The notes under the pieces were generated by a model, which had not been told where the DNA came from, made no database searches, and worked only from the letters and a program-made list of their open reading frames with translations. This document shows positions 1-6,483 of a stretch of 7,440 bases of DNA, piece after piece. The DNA comes from Blastocatellia bacterium (lineage in GTDB: Bacteria > Acidobacteriota > Blastocatellia > Pyrinomonadales > Pyrinomonadaceae). How positions within the stretch are numbered: position 1 is the first letter of the stretch; each line of letters opens with the position of its first letter. The DNA is taken from assembly GCA_013695495.1 (NCBI GenBank), contig JACDAK010000277.1, positions 1-7,440 on the forward strand, read 5' to 3'. A program made the position numbers and the translations under genes.

Positions 1-603
1 ATATACATCTTCGATACCAGACAGCTCGTTGATGCCAACAAGCCCGCTCTCACGGGTGAGAATGCCGCGAAGATCGACACGGTTCTGAAAGCGCTCTCAA
101 ACGAAATGGCAGTCTCCGTAGTCGACACGAACACGATCGCGTTCGGTTTCAGCGATCGTGTGCGAGACATGGTAAGCACCGGTCCCAGAGCTTCGGGCGA
201 GGTCGTCAAGCTTCTAAATCGAAAGCCGTTCGCGCTAATGAATTTCGCCGGGTCCGTACCGGCTGGGATGAGTGCCCTGTTGCCGCTGGATAACGATGAG
301 CTCGGAGCTAACATCGATTCGATCCGTTACATGTTCGGTGCGGCGGATTCAGATGATACGGGCACAACAGTAACCATCACCGCCAAAACACAGCAGAGTT
401 CACAGGCCCAGGGCCTTCTGGAAACTATCGATGGGCTAAAAATGCTAGGTAACATGCTGCTCGGAAGCTCAAAGCGCGAAGATCAGCAGATGTATGCTCG
501 GCTTATCCAAAACGTGCAGATCTCGCGCAGTGGTACCGAGGTTAGTCTCGACCTGAAGGTCGTGCAAACCGATGTGAATACGCTGGTGGGAATGATAAAG
601 TAA
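1..603 (+). CDS. Uncharacterised protein, 3' part only (5' end outside window)
   Basis: The reading frame is open from the first base of the window to a TAA at 601-603, giving 200 visible residues. The first ATG in frame (106) lies inside the continuous frame, and coding-like sequence precedes it (beginning IYIFDTRQLVDANKPALTG), so I treat the gene as truncated by the window edge and not as starting at 106. No catalytic motif, membrane segment or repeat is visible. The pattern is a short beta-rich stretch (AVSVVDTNTIAFGFSDRVRD), then a segment with a Pro/Leu turn (MSALLPLDNDEL), then a polar helical region and a final beta-like stretch ending in LVGMIK. That alternation loosely recalls large exported proteins of unknown function in acidobacteria, but this is an impression only. 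The stop codon lies 2 bases from the stop of the convergent helicase gene, with no room for a terminator. Confidence 0.75.
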   Translation: MYIFDTRQLVDANKPALTGENAAKIDTVLKALSNEMAVSVVDTNTIAFGFSDRVRDMVSTGPRASGEVVKLLNRKPFALMNFAGSVPAGMSALLPLDNDELGANIDSIRYMFGAADSDDTGTTVTITAKTQQSSQAQGLLETIDGLKMLGNMLLGSSKREDQQMYARLIQNVQISRSGTEVSLDLKVVQTDVNTLVGMIK

Positions 604-605
604 CC

Positions 606-1487
606 TTAGAAGCGCCGCCGGCGACGGAAGCCCCCGCCTCCGCCGCCGGTACTCGGCGACACGCGATCGATCTCTTTGTTGTAATTCCCCTCTTCATCAA
701 ACAGCGGATAGAGTTGCAAATCAGCCGATAGGTATGCCGCCCGAAGCTCCACAGGCCGCGCACCGCCGCGATTGATCACCCGCACCTTGCTTCCGCGAAC
801 GTCCTCTATCCACCGTGCAAACTCTTCAGCCTTCCCGACCGTAGCCGACAGCAGCAGCATCCTGATCCGCGGCGGCGTCAAAATGATCGCCTCTTCCCAA
901 ACGTGTCCCCGCTCTTCATCCGACAGATAATGCGCCTCATCCAAGATCACAAAATCCGTCGTCATCTGCGTTCCCTCGCGCATCGAATCAAACAGCTGAT
1001 TTCGATAGATCTCCGTCGTCCCCACGATCAGCGGGGCCCCGTAATTCTCCTTCCGGTCCCCGGTCAATATGCCGACGTTCTCCGCCCCGAACTCCAATGA
1101 AAACTCCGCATATTTAGAGTTCGTCAACGCCTTCAACGGAGTCGTATACCAAGCCCGCTGCCCATCCGCCAACAATCGTCGTATCTCCTCCCGCGCGATC
1201 CAGGTCTTTCCGCTCCCGGTCGGAGCCGTCACCAGCACGTCCTCAGTCTTTATCGCCTCAAGTGCCTCGATTTGAAAATCATCCGGCTTAAACGGCTGCG
1301 GTTTCGGCACACCTATCCCGCTCAGCAACTCCTTCACCGCCTCCACACTCTTCTTGCTGAAAGTCGGTTGGGGCCGCCGGGAACTTTCTTCCGCAATTTC
1401 TCGTTTATCTGTTCGTTCTCTATTAGGCGCAGCTTTGCCTCGGGGACGACGGTCGTTTCGACGATGTTCGCGTTTCGGACGGGGCAT
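606..1487 (-). CDS. DEAD/DEAH-box helicase, Ski2/Mtr4-like, RecA1 domain only (C-terminally truncated)
   Basis: This is a 293-residue protein with the first motor domain of a superfamily 2 RNA helicase. In order there are a basic Arg/Lys-rich N-terminus (1-40), a Q-motif-like FQIEAL (71-76), Walker A APTGSGKT (88-95), motif Ia TTPLKAL (115-121), GTTEIYRNQL (156-165), motif II DEAH (183-186) and motif III SAT (214-216). A segment typical of the Ski2/Mtr4 inter-domain region follows (RPVEL 244-248, then LYPLFDEEGNYN about 259-270). The second RecA domain, with motifs IV-VI, is absent. The protein instead ends in SPST, six Gly (281-286), Phe, five Arg and Phe. Reading on past the stop in the same frame gives no helicase-like sequence, so this is not a single nonsense mutation. 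An in-frame TTG at 1535 would add 16 residues, but it lies inside the likely -35 element, so ATG 1487 is preferred. No clear Shine-Dalgarno is seen. ATP hydrolysis coupled to unwinding would need a partner or a missing half. It may be a gene remnant. Confidence 0.8.
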   Translation of the reverse strand: MPRPKREHRRNDRRPRGKAAPNRERTDKREIAEESSRRPQPTFSKKSVEAVKELLSGIGVPKPQPFKPDDFQIEALEAIKTEDVLVTAPTGSGKTWIAREEIRRLLADGQRAWYTTPLKALTNSKYAEFSLEFGAENVGILTGDRKENYGAPLIVGTTEIYRNQLFDSMREGTQMTTDFVILDEAHYLSDEERGHVWEEAIILTPPRIRMLLLSATVGKAEEFARWIEDVRGSKVRVINRGGARPVELRAAYLSADLQLYPLFDEEGNYNKEIDRVSPSTGGGGGGFRRRRRF

Positions 1488-1509
1488 AACCGTGTATGTT
1501 AAATGTTTG

Positions 1510-1539
1510 AATCTACAAAGTCTATTTTCTTCCAATCAA
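1510..1539 (-). promoter_or_regulatory. Candidate sigma70-type promoter for the helicase gene
   Basis: On the minus strand, TTGATT (1539-1534) and TAGATT (1515-1510) are separated by 18 bases. Each matches the -35 and -10 consensus at 4 of 6 positions. Transcription would begin roughly 20 bases before the ATG at 1487, leaving a short leader without a visible ribosome binding site. The placement argues against the upstream TTG start at 1535. This was found by eye only. Confidence 0.3.
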
Positions 1540-1549
1540 AGGGGGAAAG

Positions 1550-1558
1550 TGCTAAAAT
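1550..1558 (+). promoter_or_regulatory. Candidate extended -10 promoter for the membrane protein gene
   Basis: TGCTAAAAT is an extended -10 element: TG, one base, then TAAAAT, which matches TATAAT at 5 of 6 positions. No good -35 lies at the usual distance (TTCCAA at 1530 is weak), which is acceptable for extended -10 promoters. The leader to the ATG at 1646 would be about 80 bases. CTAAAAT occurs again at 1576-1582 without the TG. It lies back to back with the candidate helicase promoter in the same divergent intergenic region. Confidence 0.35.
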
Positions 1559-1629
1559 CTGATTTTGCGTCGCAACTAAAATGCGGTGCTGTGCGTCTAA
1601 ATTTACGCAGTTTCAAAGACAGTTTTCAT

Positions 1630-1634
1630 AGGGG
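1630..1634 (+). promoter_or_regulatory. Ribosome binding site for the membrane protein gene
   Basis: AGGGG lies 11 bases before the ATG at 1646. The spacing is slightly long, but this is the only purine-rich anti-16S match upstream, and it supports 1646 as the start. Confidence 0.45.
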
Positions 1635-1645
1635 TCGTTAGACAT

Positions 1646-2980
1646 ATGTTCGAGCCGCATTTATCAAATACTGAAGTAGAAGTGGAGCAGAAACCCGACG
1701 CCACGGAGCCCGCAATTTTCGAGCAATACGAGATCAAGCCGTGGGAATTTACCCCGCGGATCTATAAGATTCTCGCGGGTTCGGCGATTCTGAATTTGCT
1801 GATCGTCGCCGTTTTCGCACAGACCAACATTCTCACGATGAAGGGCTGTGCAAGCCCTTTCGTCGGCCGCGTTTGCCAAGTTCTCGACACCGTCTACATT
1901 GGCGCGATGCTCTACGGCACCGAACGCGATTACGTAGATGTAGCTTATGAACGGATCGACCTCGGCAACGCTGACATCACATTCATTGACGTTAGCGGCC
2001 AGGGTCCGCAGCTTACTTACCCTGAAGGCTATTTCCAGATCGCGAACCCAGAGCAATATGCAGCACTGGTGGCTCAAGCTGACGGGCTCGACAGCGGATT
2101 TTCACCGCTGGGCCCAACACCGCCACCCGCCACTGATCTGTTCAAAACGACGCCGAGGCTTCCGCGCTCTAATCGGAACATCGTCCGCGGCGCCGAGCCG
2201 AAATCGCCATTCGAGATCGAGGGTGATGAGGACGAGACTCCGACGAACAATAACACGCGTCGGCCAGGTCGTGGAACGACGGCGAATGCAAACACCGGCA
2301 ATAACAACGCTGACGTGGCTCAAGCCAACAACAATACACAGACCGAAGTAGTGATTCCGACCGGCGTCGACATCAACCGACGTCCTATGGTTGATCTTGG
2401 CAATTACGTCAACGAGCTTCAGCAGAATAACGAGATCAATCTTCAGGCGGAGTTTGTCGTTGACGCCCAAGGCAGGCTTGATAAGGACGGGAGGCTCGAT
2501 CCTAAAACCTTCCGCTATACCGTCGCAAAGAGTCCGGAGGAAAACATGGTCTCGGTCGTTCAGGAATCGATCGAAGCCTTGAACGTCGCCGGTTATCTCC
2601 AATATTTGAAGGATCTGAGCGGTAAGGACCTGAGGCTTCAGATCCGGCAGGATGCTGAAAACATCACGGGCATCGTGCAATCGGAAATGGAGTCGGACAC
2701 CCGTGCGCGGTCGATCAAAAGTGCCATCGATCTTGCGATCAGCATCGCGAAAACGCAAAAGACGGGTCCTAATGCAACTCAGAACAATAAGGACGAGCTT
2801 ATCCTGCTTGAAGGTACGAAGATAGAAACTGACGGCCGGCGTGTTATCATTCGCTTTTCGCTACCGAAGGGGGTTGCTCATCCGATGATCCAGCGAAAGC
2901 TCGCCGAGCAAGCTGCAGAAGCGAACAAGCCAAGCGGTAATGCCGAGGTTCGCTCCGACAGCAGCACCGCCGCACGTTAA
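1646..2980 (+). CDS. Single-pass membrane protein with Asn-rich linker, unknown function
   Basis: This 444-residue protein belongs to no family I can name firmly. A soluble N-terminal tail (1-40) is followed by one hydrophobic segment at about 41-60 (KILAGSAILNLLIVAVF), with no signal-peptidase site, so it is probably a type II anchor with the bulk outside the cytoplasm. Residues 62-145 form a small domain with two cysteines (68 and 77). A Pro-rich stretch (about 152-165) and a low-complexity linker (about 165-240) follow, with NNN runs at 201-203, 219-221 and 228-230. The C-terminal region (about 245-430) mixes beta-like and helical segments and begins EFVVDAQGRLDKDG. The overall plan of N-terminal anchor, Pro/Asn linker and C-terminal domain resembles TonB-type energy transducers, and the DAQGRL phrase is reminiscent of TonB C-terminal domains, but the rest does not clearly match, so no such function is assigned. 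It is followed after 3 bases by a small exported-protein gene, probably in one transcript. Confidence 0.85.
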   Translation: MFEPHLSNTEVEVEQKPDATEPAIFEQYEIKPWEFTPRIYKILAGSAILNLLIVAVFAQTNILTMKGCASPFVGRVCQVLDTVYIGAMLYGTERDYVDVAYERIDLGNADITFIDVSGQGPQLTYPEGYFQIANPEQYAALVAQADGLDSGFSPLGPTPPPATDLFKTTPRLPRSNRNIVRGAEPKSPFEIEGDEDETPTNNNTRRPGRGTTANANTGNNNADVAQANNNTQTEVVIPTGVDINRRPMVDLGNYVNELQQNNEINLQAEFVVDAQGRLDKDGRLDPKTFRYTVAKSPEENMVSVVQESIEALNVAGYLQYLKDLSGKDLRLQIRQDAENITGIVQSEMESDTRARSIKSAIDLAISIAKTQKTGPNATQNNKDELILLEGTKIETDGRRVIIRFSLPKGVAHPMIQRKLAEQAAEANKPSGNAEVRSDSSTAAR

Positions 2981-2983
2981 CCT

Positions 2984-3415
2984 GTGAAAGAACGACGCAA
3001 CAACAATTCCCTCCTTGTCCTAACTACACTCGGCGTCTATCTCGGCCTTCTGATGGTCGGTGCCACGCCGGGTGTCGTAGCGCAGCAAGGTGCGATGTCC
3101 CGCAACTTTGAGTTGAGCGAAGAGGTTGACCTTAAGGACGATCTCGACCTCGATCCCGCAGCGGAACAAGAGGCCGACGAGATCGCCGAGTTTGAACACC
3201 TTTTCACCGAAAGTTCGGTCGAGTCGCTGGTCAGCGTCTATCTCGTCCATCTCGCACTAGACAGCCATGCGGTTGCCGGTACTCAGCTGAACGTCGCCGT
3301 TCATCATCACGTAGTTCCACAGCCAGATCTTACACAGCGATCCGCACATTGGCCCAACGATGTTCTGAACTCGCCTTCAACGAACATATCATCCCTCGCC
3401 AGAGCCGCTCTTTAG
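2984..3415 (+). CDS. Small exported protein with acidic segment, unknown function
   Basis: This is a 143-residue ORF starting with GTG, one codon (CCT) after the TAA of the membrane protein gene and in the same frame. No Shine-Dalgarno is visible, which suggests translational coupling to the upstream gene. The N-terminus is a clear signal peptide: basic n-region (Lys2, Arg4, Arg5), hydrophobic core about 10-27, and a likely signal peptidase I site after VVA (residue 33). The next possible start, ATG 3053 at residue 24, would destroy the signal peptide, so GTG is preferred. Residues 43-72 are strongly acidic (LSEEVDLKDDLDLD and onward). From about residue 81 the composition changes: there is no Glu, few charges and a His cluster (107-109), and the ORF ends SSLARAAL. 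This tail may be novel sequence after an old frameshift or truncation. The signal-peptide part is convincing as coding, the tail much less so. Confidence 0.65.
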   Translation: MKERRNNNSLLVLTTLGVYLGLLMVGATPGVVAQQGAMSRNFELSEEVDLKDDLDLDPAAEQEADEIAEFEHLFTESSVESLVSVYLVHLALDSHAVAGTQLNVAVHHHVVPQPDLTQRSAHWPNDVLNSPSTNISSLARAAL

Positions 3416-3524
3416 CTCAATTCCGAGACGCAAAGCAGCGGCGAGTCGCAGATCACCCCGATTCTTCTCGCTATTTCCAACGTATTTTTTTGATATCAGA
3501 GTTGCGATTGAATCGCCGTTCGTT

Positions 3525-3540
3525 CAAAGTGAAAACTTTG
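3525..3540 (+). repeat. Perfect 6-bp inverted repeat with GAAA loop
   Basis: CAAAGT at 3525-3530 and ACTTTG at 3535-3540 are exact reverse complements around GAAA, a GNRA-type tetraloop. Only TTTACT follows and the stem is A/U-rich, so it is a weak terminator at best. It could be an operator or part of the secA leader structure. Confidence 0.4.
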
Positions 3541-3570
3541 TTTACTATCGTGTAAGCAGACGGACGCGGA

Positions 3571-3594
3571 TCCAGCTCTGAGACATTAGAGGGA
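3571..3594 (+). promoter_or_regulatory. secA ribosome binding site within a possible sequestering hairpin
   Basis: AGAGGGA at 3588-3594 is a good Shine-Dalgarno just before the ATG at 3598 and fixes the secA start. The same seven bases can pair with upstream sequence. CTCT (3576-3579) pairs with AGAG (3588-3591), and TCC (3571-3573) pairs with GGA (3592-3594), with a two-base bulge (AG, 3574-3575) and an 8-base loop. Seven pairs, four of them G-C, would cover the whole site. The pairing is read directly from the sequence; any regulatory role is inference. Confidence 0.5.
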
Positions 3595-3597
3595 AAA

Positions 3598-6405
3598 ATG
3601 GCAGTCAACAGTTTTGCAGACAAAATGGTTAAGAAGATATTCGGCTCAAGCAGCGATGTCTTCCTAAAGAAGGTTAAACCGATCGTTGCTGAGATCAACG
3701 AATGGGAACCTGATATCCAAAAGCTCTCAGACGATGAGCTAAAGGCACAAACCCCCAAACTCAAAGAGATGATCGCCCGTCGGCTTGAGGGCATGGATGA
3801 TAAGGCCGTACGCCGTAAGGCCGAGCAGGAGATCCTTCACGAGCTTCTACCGGAGGCATTCGCCACGGTTCGCGAAGCGTCCAAACGCGTTACCGGCATG
3901 CGTCACTTCGACGTTCAGATGATCGGCGGCGTCGCGCTTCATCAAGGCCGAATCGCCGAGATGCGTACCGGTGAAGGTAAAACGCTGGTGGCAACGCTTC
4001 CGTCGTATCTCAACGGCCTCACCGGCCGCGGGGTTCACGTCGTAACCGTCAACGATTATCTCGCTTCGCGCGACGCTGAATGGATGGGCAAAATCCATCA
4101 GTTCCTCGGCCTTCGCGTCGGCTGCATCCAGAACGACATGGATGACGTCGAGCGTAAAGACGCCTACGCCTGCGACATCACCTACGGCACGAACAATGAG
4201 TTCGGCTTCGATTATCTTCGCGATAATATGAAGTTTGACGTCGAATCACTCGTCCAGCGCGATCACTACTACGCGATCGTCGACGATGTCGACTCGATCC
4301 TTATCGACGAAGCCCGTACGCCACTCATCATCTCGGGTGCGACCGACGAGGCGACCGACAAATACTACGTCGCAAACGAAGTGATCCCGCGTCTCGAAAA
4401 AGGCGAAAAGAACGAAGAGACAAAGGTCACGACGGGTGATTACCTCGTTGATGAAAAAAATCACTCTGCTGTCCTCACAGAAGAGGGTGTCGCCAAATCC
4501 GAGCGGCTTCTGGGAGTAGAGAACCTCTACGATCCGGGCAATATGGACCTTCTTCACTGCGTGGAGCAGGCCCTCAAAGCCCACACGCTCTACAAACGCG
4601 ACCACCAGTACGTCGTGCAGGAGAACGAAGTAATCATCGTTGACGACTTCACCGGCCGCCTTATGCAGGGCCGTCGCTGGTCCGATGGGCTTCACCAGGC
4701 CGTCGAGGCAAAAGAAGGCGTAAAGATCGAACGCGAGAACCAAACCCTAGCAACCATAACGCTTCAAAACTACTTCCGCATGTACGAAAAGCTGTCCGGT
4801 ATGACGGGTACAGCAGAAACAGAAGCGGAAGAGTTCGGAACAACTTACAACATCGACGTTGTAATGATCCCCACCAACCGTTCCATGGTCCGCAAAGATC
4901 ATTCCGATATGATCTATCGCACGCTGCCCGAAAAGTGGGACGCCGTTGTCGATGAGATCAAGGAACTGCACGAACAAGGACGCCCCGTTCTGGTCGGTAC
5001 CGTTTCCGTCGAAAACTCAGAGCTCATCGCCAGCCGCCTTCAAAAGGTCGGCATCAAGCACAACGTCCTCAACGCTAAGTATCACGAACGCGAAGCCGAG
5101 ATCATCGCGCAGGCTGGCCGCAAGGGCGCAGTTACTATCGCCACGAACATGGCCGGCCGCGGTACTGACATCCTGCTCGGCGGCAACCCGGAAACATTGG
5201 CTGAGGAATATCTCAAGCGCCAGGAGATCAACCCCGCCGAGGCGACACCCGAGCAGTTTGAGGAATCGCTGCGCAAAGCAAAAGCCGTCGTTGAGGCCGA
5301 GCACAAAGAGGTCGTCGATGCGGGCGGTCTCCACATCCTCGGCACTGAACGCCACGAATCGCGACGCATCGATAACCAGCTACGCGGTCGTGCCGGCCGC
5401 CAGGGCGACCCTGGCTCTACACGATTCGTACTTTCACTGGAAGATGACCTGATGCGAATCTTCGCCGGCGACAAGGTCCGCTCCATGATGGAATGGCTCG
5501 GAATGGAGAAGGGCGTTGCGATCGAATCGCGGACCGTTTCTAAGCAGATCGAGCGAGCGCAGAAGGCGGTAGAAAATCGTAACTTTGAAACACGTAAGCA
5601 CGTTCTCAAATATGACGACGTGATGAACAAACAGCGCGAGACGATCTACGGCCTCCGGCGCCAGTTGATGTTCGAACCCGAGCATCGCGAATACCTCTTG
5701 GGTGAAAACGGCGTCGCACGAGACCTTCTTCACGACCTCACCGATCACTTCCTGCCGCTTACATCGGCGCCTGATCTTTGGCAATTCGACACCTATGCTG
5801 CGGAGATAGCCAGTATTTACGCAATAGACCCGGCGGTTGACGCAGGTGTCGACTTCAAGACAATGAATCCTGATGAGATACAAGAGGCGATCTGGAAAAA
5901 GGCATCTGCGAATTATGCCGAGAAAGAAAAGATCGCTGGCGACGAAAGCCTGCGTGCCTACGAGCGTTACATAATGCTCAACATTATCGATTCGCAGTGG
6001 AAGGACCATCTGGCCTCGATCGATCAGGTGAAACAGGGGATCGGGCTTGTCGGCTATGGCCAAAAGGATCCGCTAGTGGAGTATAAGAAGCAGTCGTTCG
6101 AGATGTTCCAGGACATGCTCGACCGCATCGACACCAACACGACGAAGGCTCTCTTCCACCTCGAGATCGTCACCCGAGACGAGCAGGACGAGCGAGAAAG
6201 ACTCGAACGGCTCGAACAGCAGCGTGCCCGCCGCCAGGCTGCCGGTATGGCGTTCACTGGTGCGATGGCCGGAGCCACTGCTGCTGGCGAAGAAGCGATG
6301 CGAAACACGCCATTTGTTCGCGACACTCCTAAGATGAAGCCCAATCAGCCGTGCTATTGCGGTTCGGGCAAGAAATTCAAAAAGTGTCACGGCGCGGGGA
6401 TGTAG
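3598..6405 (+). CDS. secA: Preprotein translocase ATPase SecA
   Basis: This is a complete 935-residue SecA, close to the usual family length of about 900. SecA is the cytoplasmic or membrane-bound motor that uses ATP to push unfolded preproteins through the SecYEG channel. NBD1 carries Walker A as MRTGEGKT (122-129), NDYLASRDAEWMG just after it, TYGTNNEFGFDYLRDNM (about 198-214) and motif II as SILIDEART (233-241). NBD2 carries TNMAGRGTDILLGGN (about 515-529) and the arginine-finger region QLRGRAGRQGDPGS (594-607). The helical scaffold and wing region includes NRNFETRKHVLKYDDVMN and the conserved SQWKDHLASID. The C-terminus is a SEC-C zinc-binding tail with Cys919, Cys921, Cys930 and His931, which in other bacteria contacts SecB or ribosomes. 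One small variation: the phrase before motif II reads VDDVDS where VDEVDS is usual. The start is supported by AGAGGGA just upstream. An inverted repeat 22 bases after the stop likely ends the transcript. Confidence 0.98.
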   Translation: MAVNSFADKMVKKIFGSSSDVFLKKVKPIVAEINEWEPDIQKLSDDELKAQTPKLKEMIARRLEGMDDKAVRRKAEQEILHELLPEAFATVREASKRVTGMRHFDVQMIGGVALHQGRIAEMRTGEGKTLVATLPSYLNGLTGRGVHVVTVNDYLASRDAEWMGKIHQFLGLRVGCIQNDMDDVERKDAYACDITYGTNNEFGFDYLRDNMKFDVESLVQRDHYYAIVDDVDSILIDEARTPLIISGATDEATDKYYVANEVIPRLEKGEKNEETKVTTGDYLVDEKNHSAVLTEEGVAKSERLLGVENLYDPGNMDLLHCVEQALKAHTLYKRDHQYVVQENEVIIVDDFTGRLMQGRRWSDGLHQAVEAKEGVKIERENQTLATITLQNYFRMYEKLSGMTGTAETEAEEFGTTYNIDVVMIPTNRSMVRKDHSDMIYRTLPEKWDAVVDEIKELHEQGRPVLVGTVSVENSELIASRLQKVGIKHNVLNAKYHEREAEIIAQAGRKGAVTIATNMAGRGTDILLGGNPETLAEEYLKRQEINPAEATPEQFEESLRKAKAVVEAEHKEVVDAGGLHILGTERHESRRIDNQLRGRAGRQGDPGSTRFVLSLEDDLMRIFAGDKVRSMMEWLGMEKGVAIESRTVSKQIERAQKAVENRNFETRKHVLKYDDVMNKQRETIYGLRRQLMFEPEHREYLLGENGVARDLLHDLTDHFLPLTSAPDLWQFDTYAAEIASIYAIDPAVDAGVDFKTMNPDEIQEAIWKKASANYAEKEKIAGDESLRAYERYIMLNIIDSQWKDHLASIDQVKQGIGLVGYGQKDPLVEYKKQSFEMFQDMLDRIDTNTTKALFHLEIVTRDEQDERERLERLEQQRARRQAAGMAFTGAMAGATAAGEEAMRNTPFVRDTPKMKPNQPCYCGSGKKFKKCHGAGM

Positions 6406-6427
6406 TTTCCGAGCATCGGACAAAACA

Positions 6428-6461
6428 AAGGCGGCCGAGTTCATTCGAACCCGGTCGCCTT
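6428..6461. terminator. Bidirectional intrinsic terminator between secA and dipeptidase gene
   Basis: Two 15-base arms (6428-6442 and 6447-6461) pair around the loop ATTC, with one G-U pair and one A-C mismatch. The stem starts AAGGCG and ends CGCCTT. On the minus strand it is followed by a T-rich tract (TTTGTTTTGT), a good intrinsic terminator for the dipeptidase gene. On the + strand the following TTCTCTACTCT is only moderately T-rich, so termination of secA may be less efficient. Its place between two convergent stop codons fits a shared terminator. Confidence 0.8.
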
Positions 6462-6483
6462 CTCTACTCTGCGAGTTACTGGT

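Larger units (their letters stand above)
3416..3597. other. 182-bp intergenic region before secA
   Basis: I see no convincing gene here, and the right half is relatively AT-rich (a run of seven T at 3485-3491). It holds a small perfect hairpin (3525-3540) and a bulged hairpin over the secA ribosome binding site (3571-3594). A + strand frame in a different register stays open through it up to a TAA at 3553-3555 (possible TTG start at 3349), but the product has no recognisable features. No promoter with both boxes was found. TACTAT at 3543-3548 is a weak -10 candidate lacking a -35. Confidence 0.5.

Noticed and set aside
106..603. The first gene starting at ATG 106.
   Set aside because: The same frame is open to base 1 with coding-like sequence, and no ribosome binding site precedes 106, so the gene most likely begins outside the window.
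1488..1535. A longer helicase start at TTG 1535, adding 16 residues.
   Set aside because: The added sequence is not helicase-like, the TTG falls in the likely -35 element, and ATG 1487 opens directly into the basic tail.
2225..2340. Asn-rich stretch considered as a DNA tandem repeat.
   Set aside because: Short AAC/AAT runs encode NNN clusters but have no regular period or unit. It is a low-complexity linker, not a repeat array.
2102..2758. A 218-codon minus-strand open frame inside the membrane protein gene.
   Set aside because: It is antisense to a better-supported gene with a membrane segment and a ribosome binding site, and its product shows no domain.
3257..3349. A 30-codon minus-strand ORF starting ATG at 3349 (MCGSLCKIWLWNYVMMNG and onward).
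   Set aside because: It has no ribosome binding site, no known family is recognised, and it lies wholly inside the opposite-strand exported-protein ORF. The length is within chance.
3349..3555. A 68-codon plus-strand frame with a TTG start reaching close to secA.
   Set aside because: No Shine-Dalgarno, no domain or signal peptide, and it overlaps the upstream ORF in another frame. It is kept only as a speculative frameshift extension in the findings.
5434..6063. A 209-codon minus-strand open frame inside secA.
   Set aside because: It is a shadow of the conserved secA coding sequence, with no independent support.
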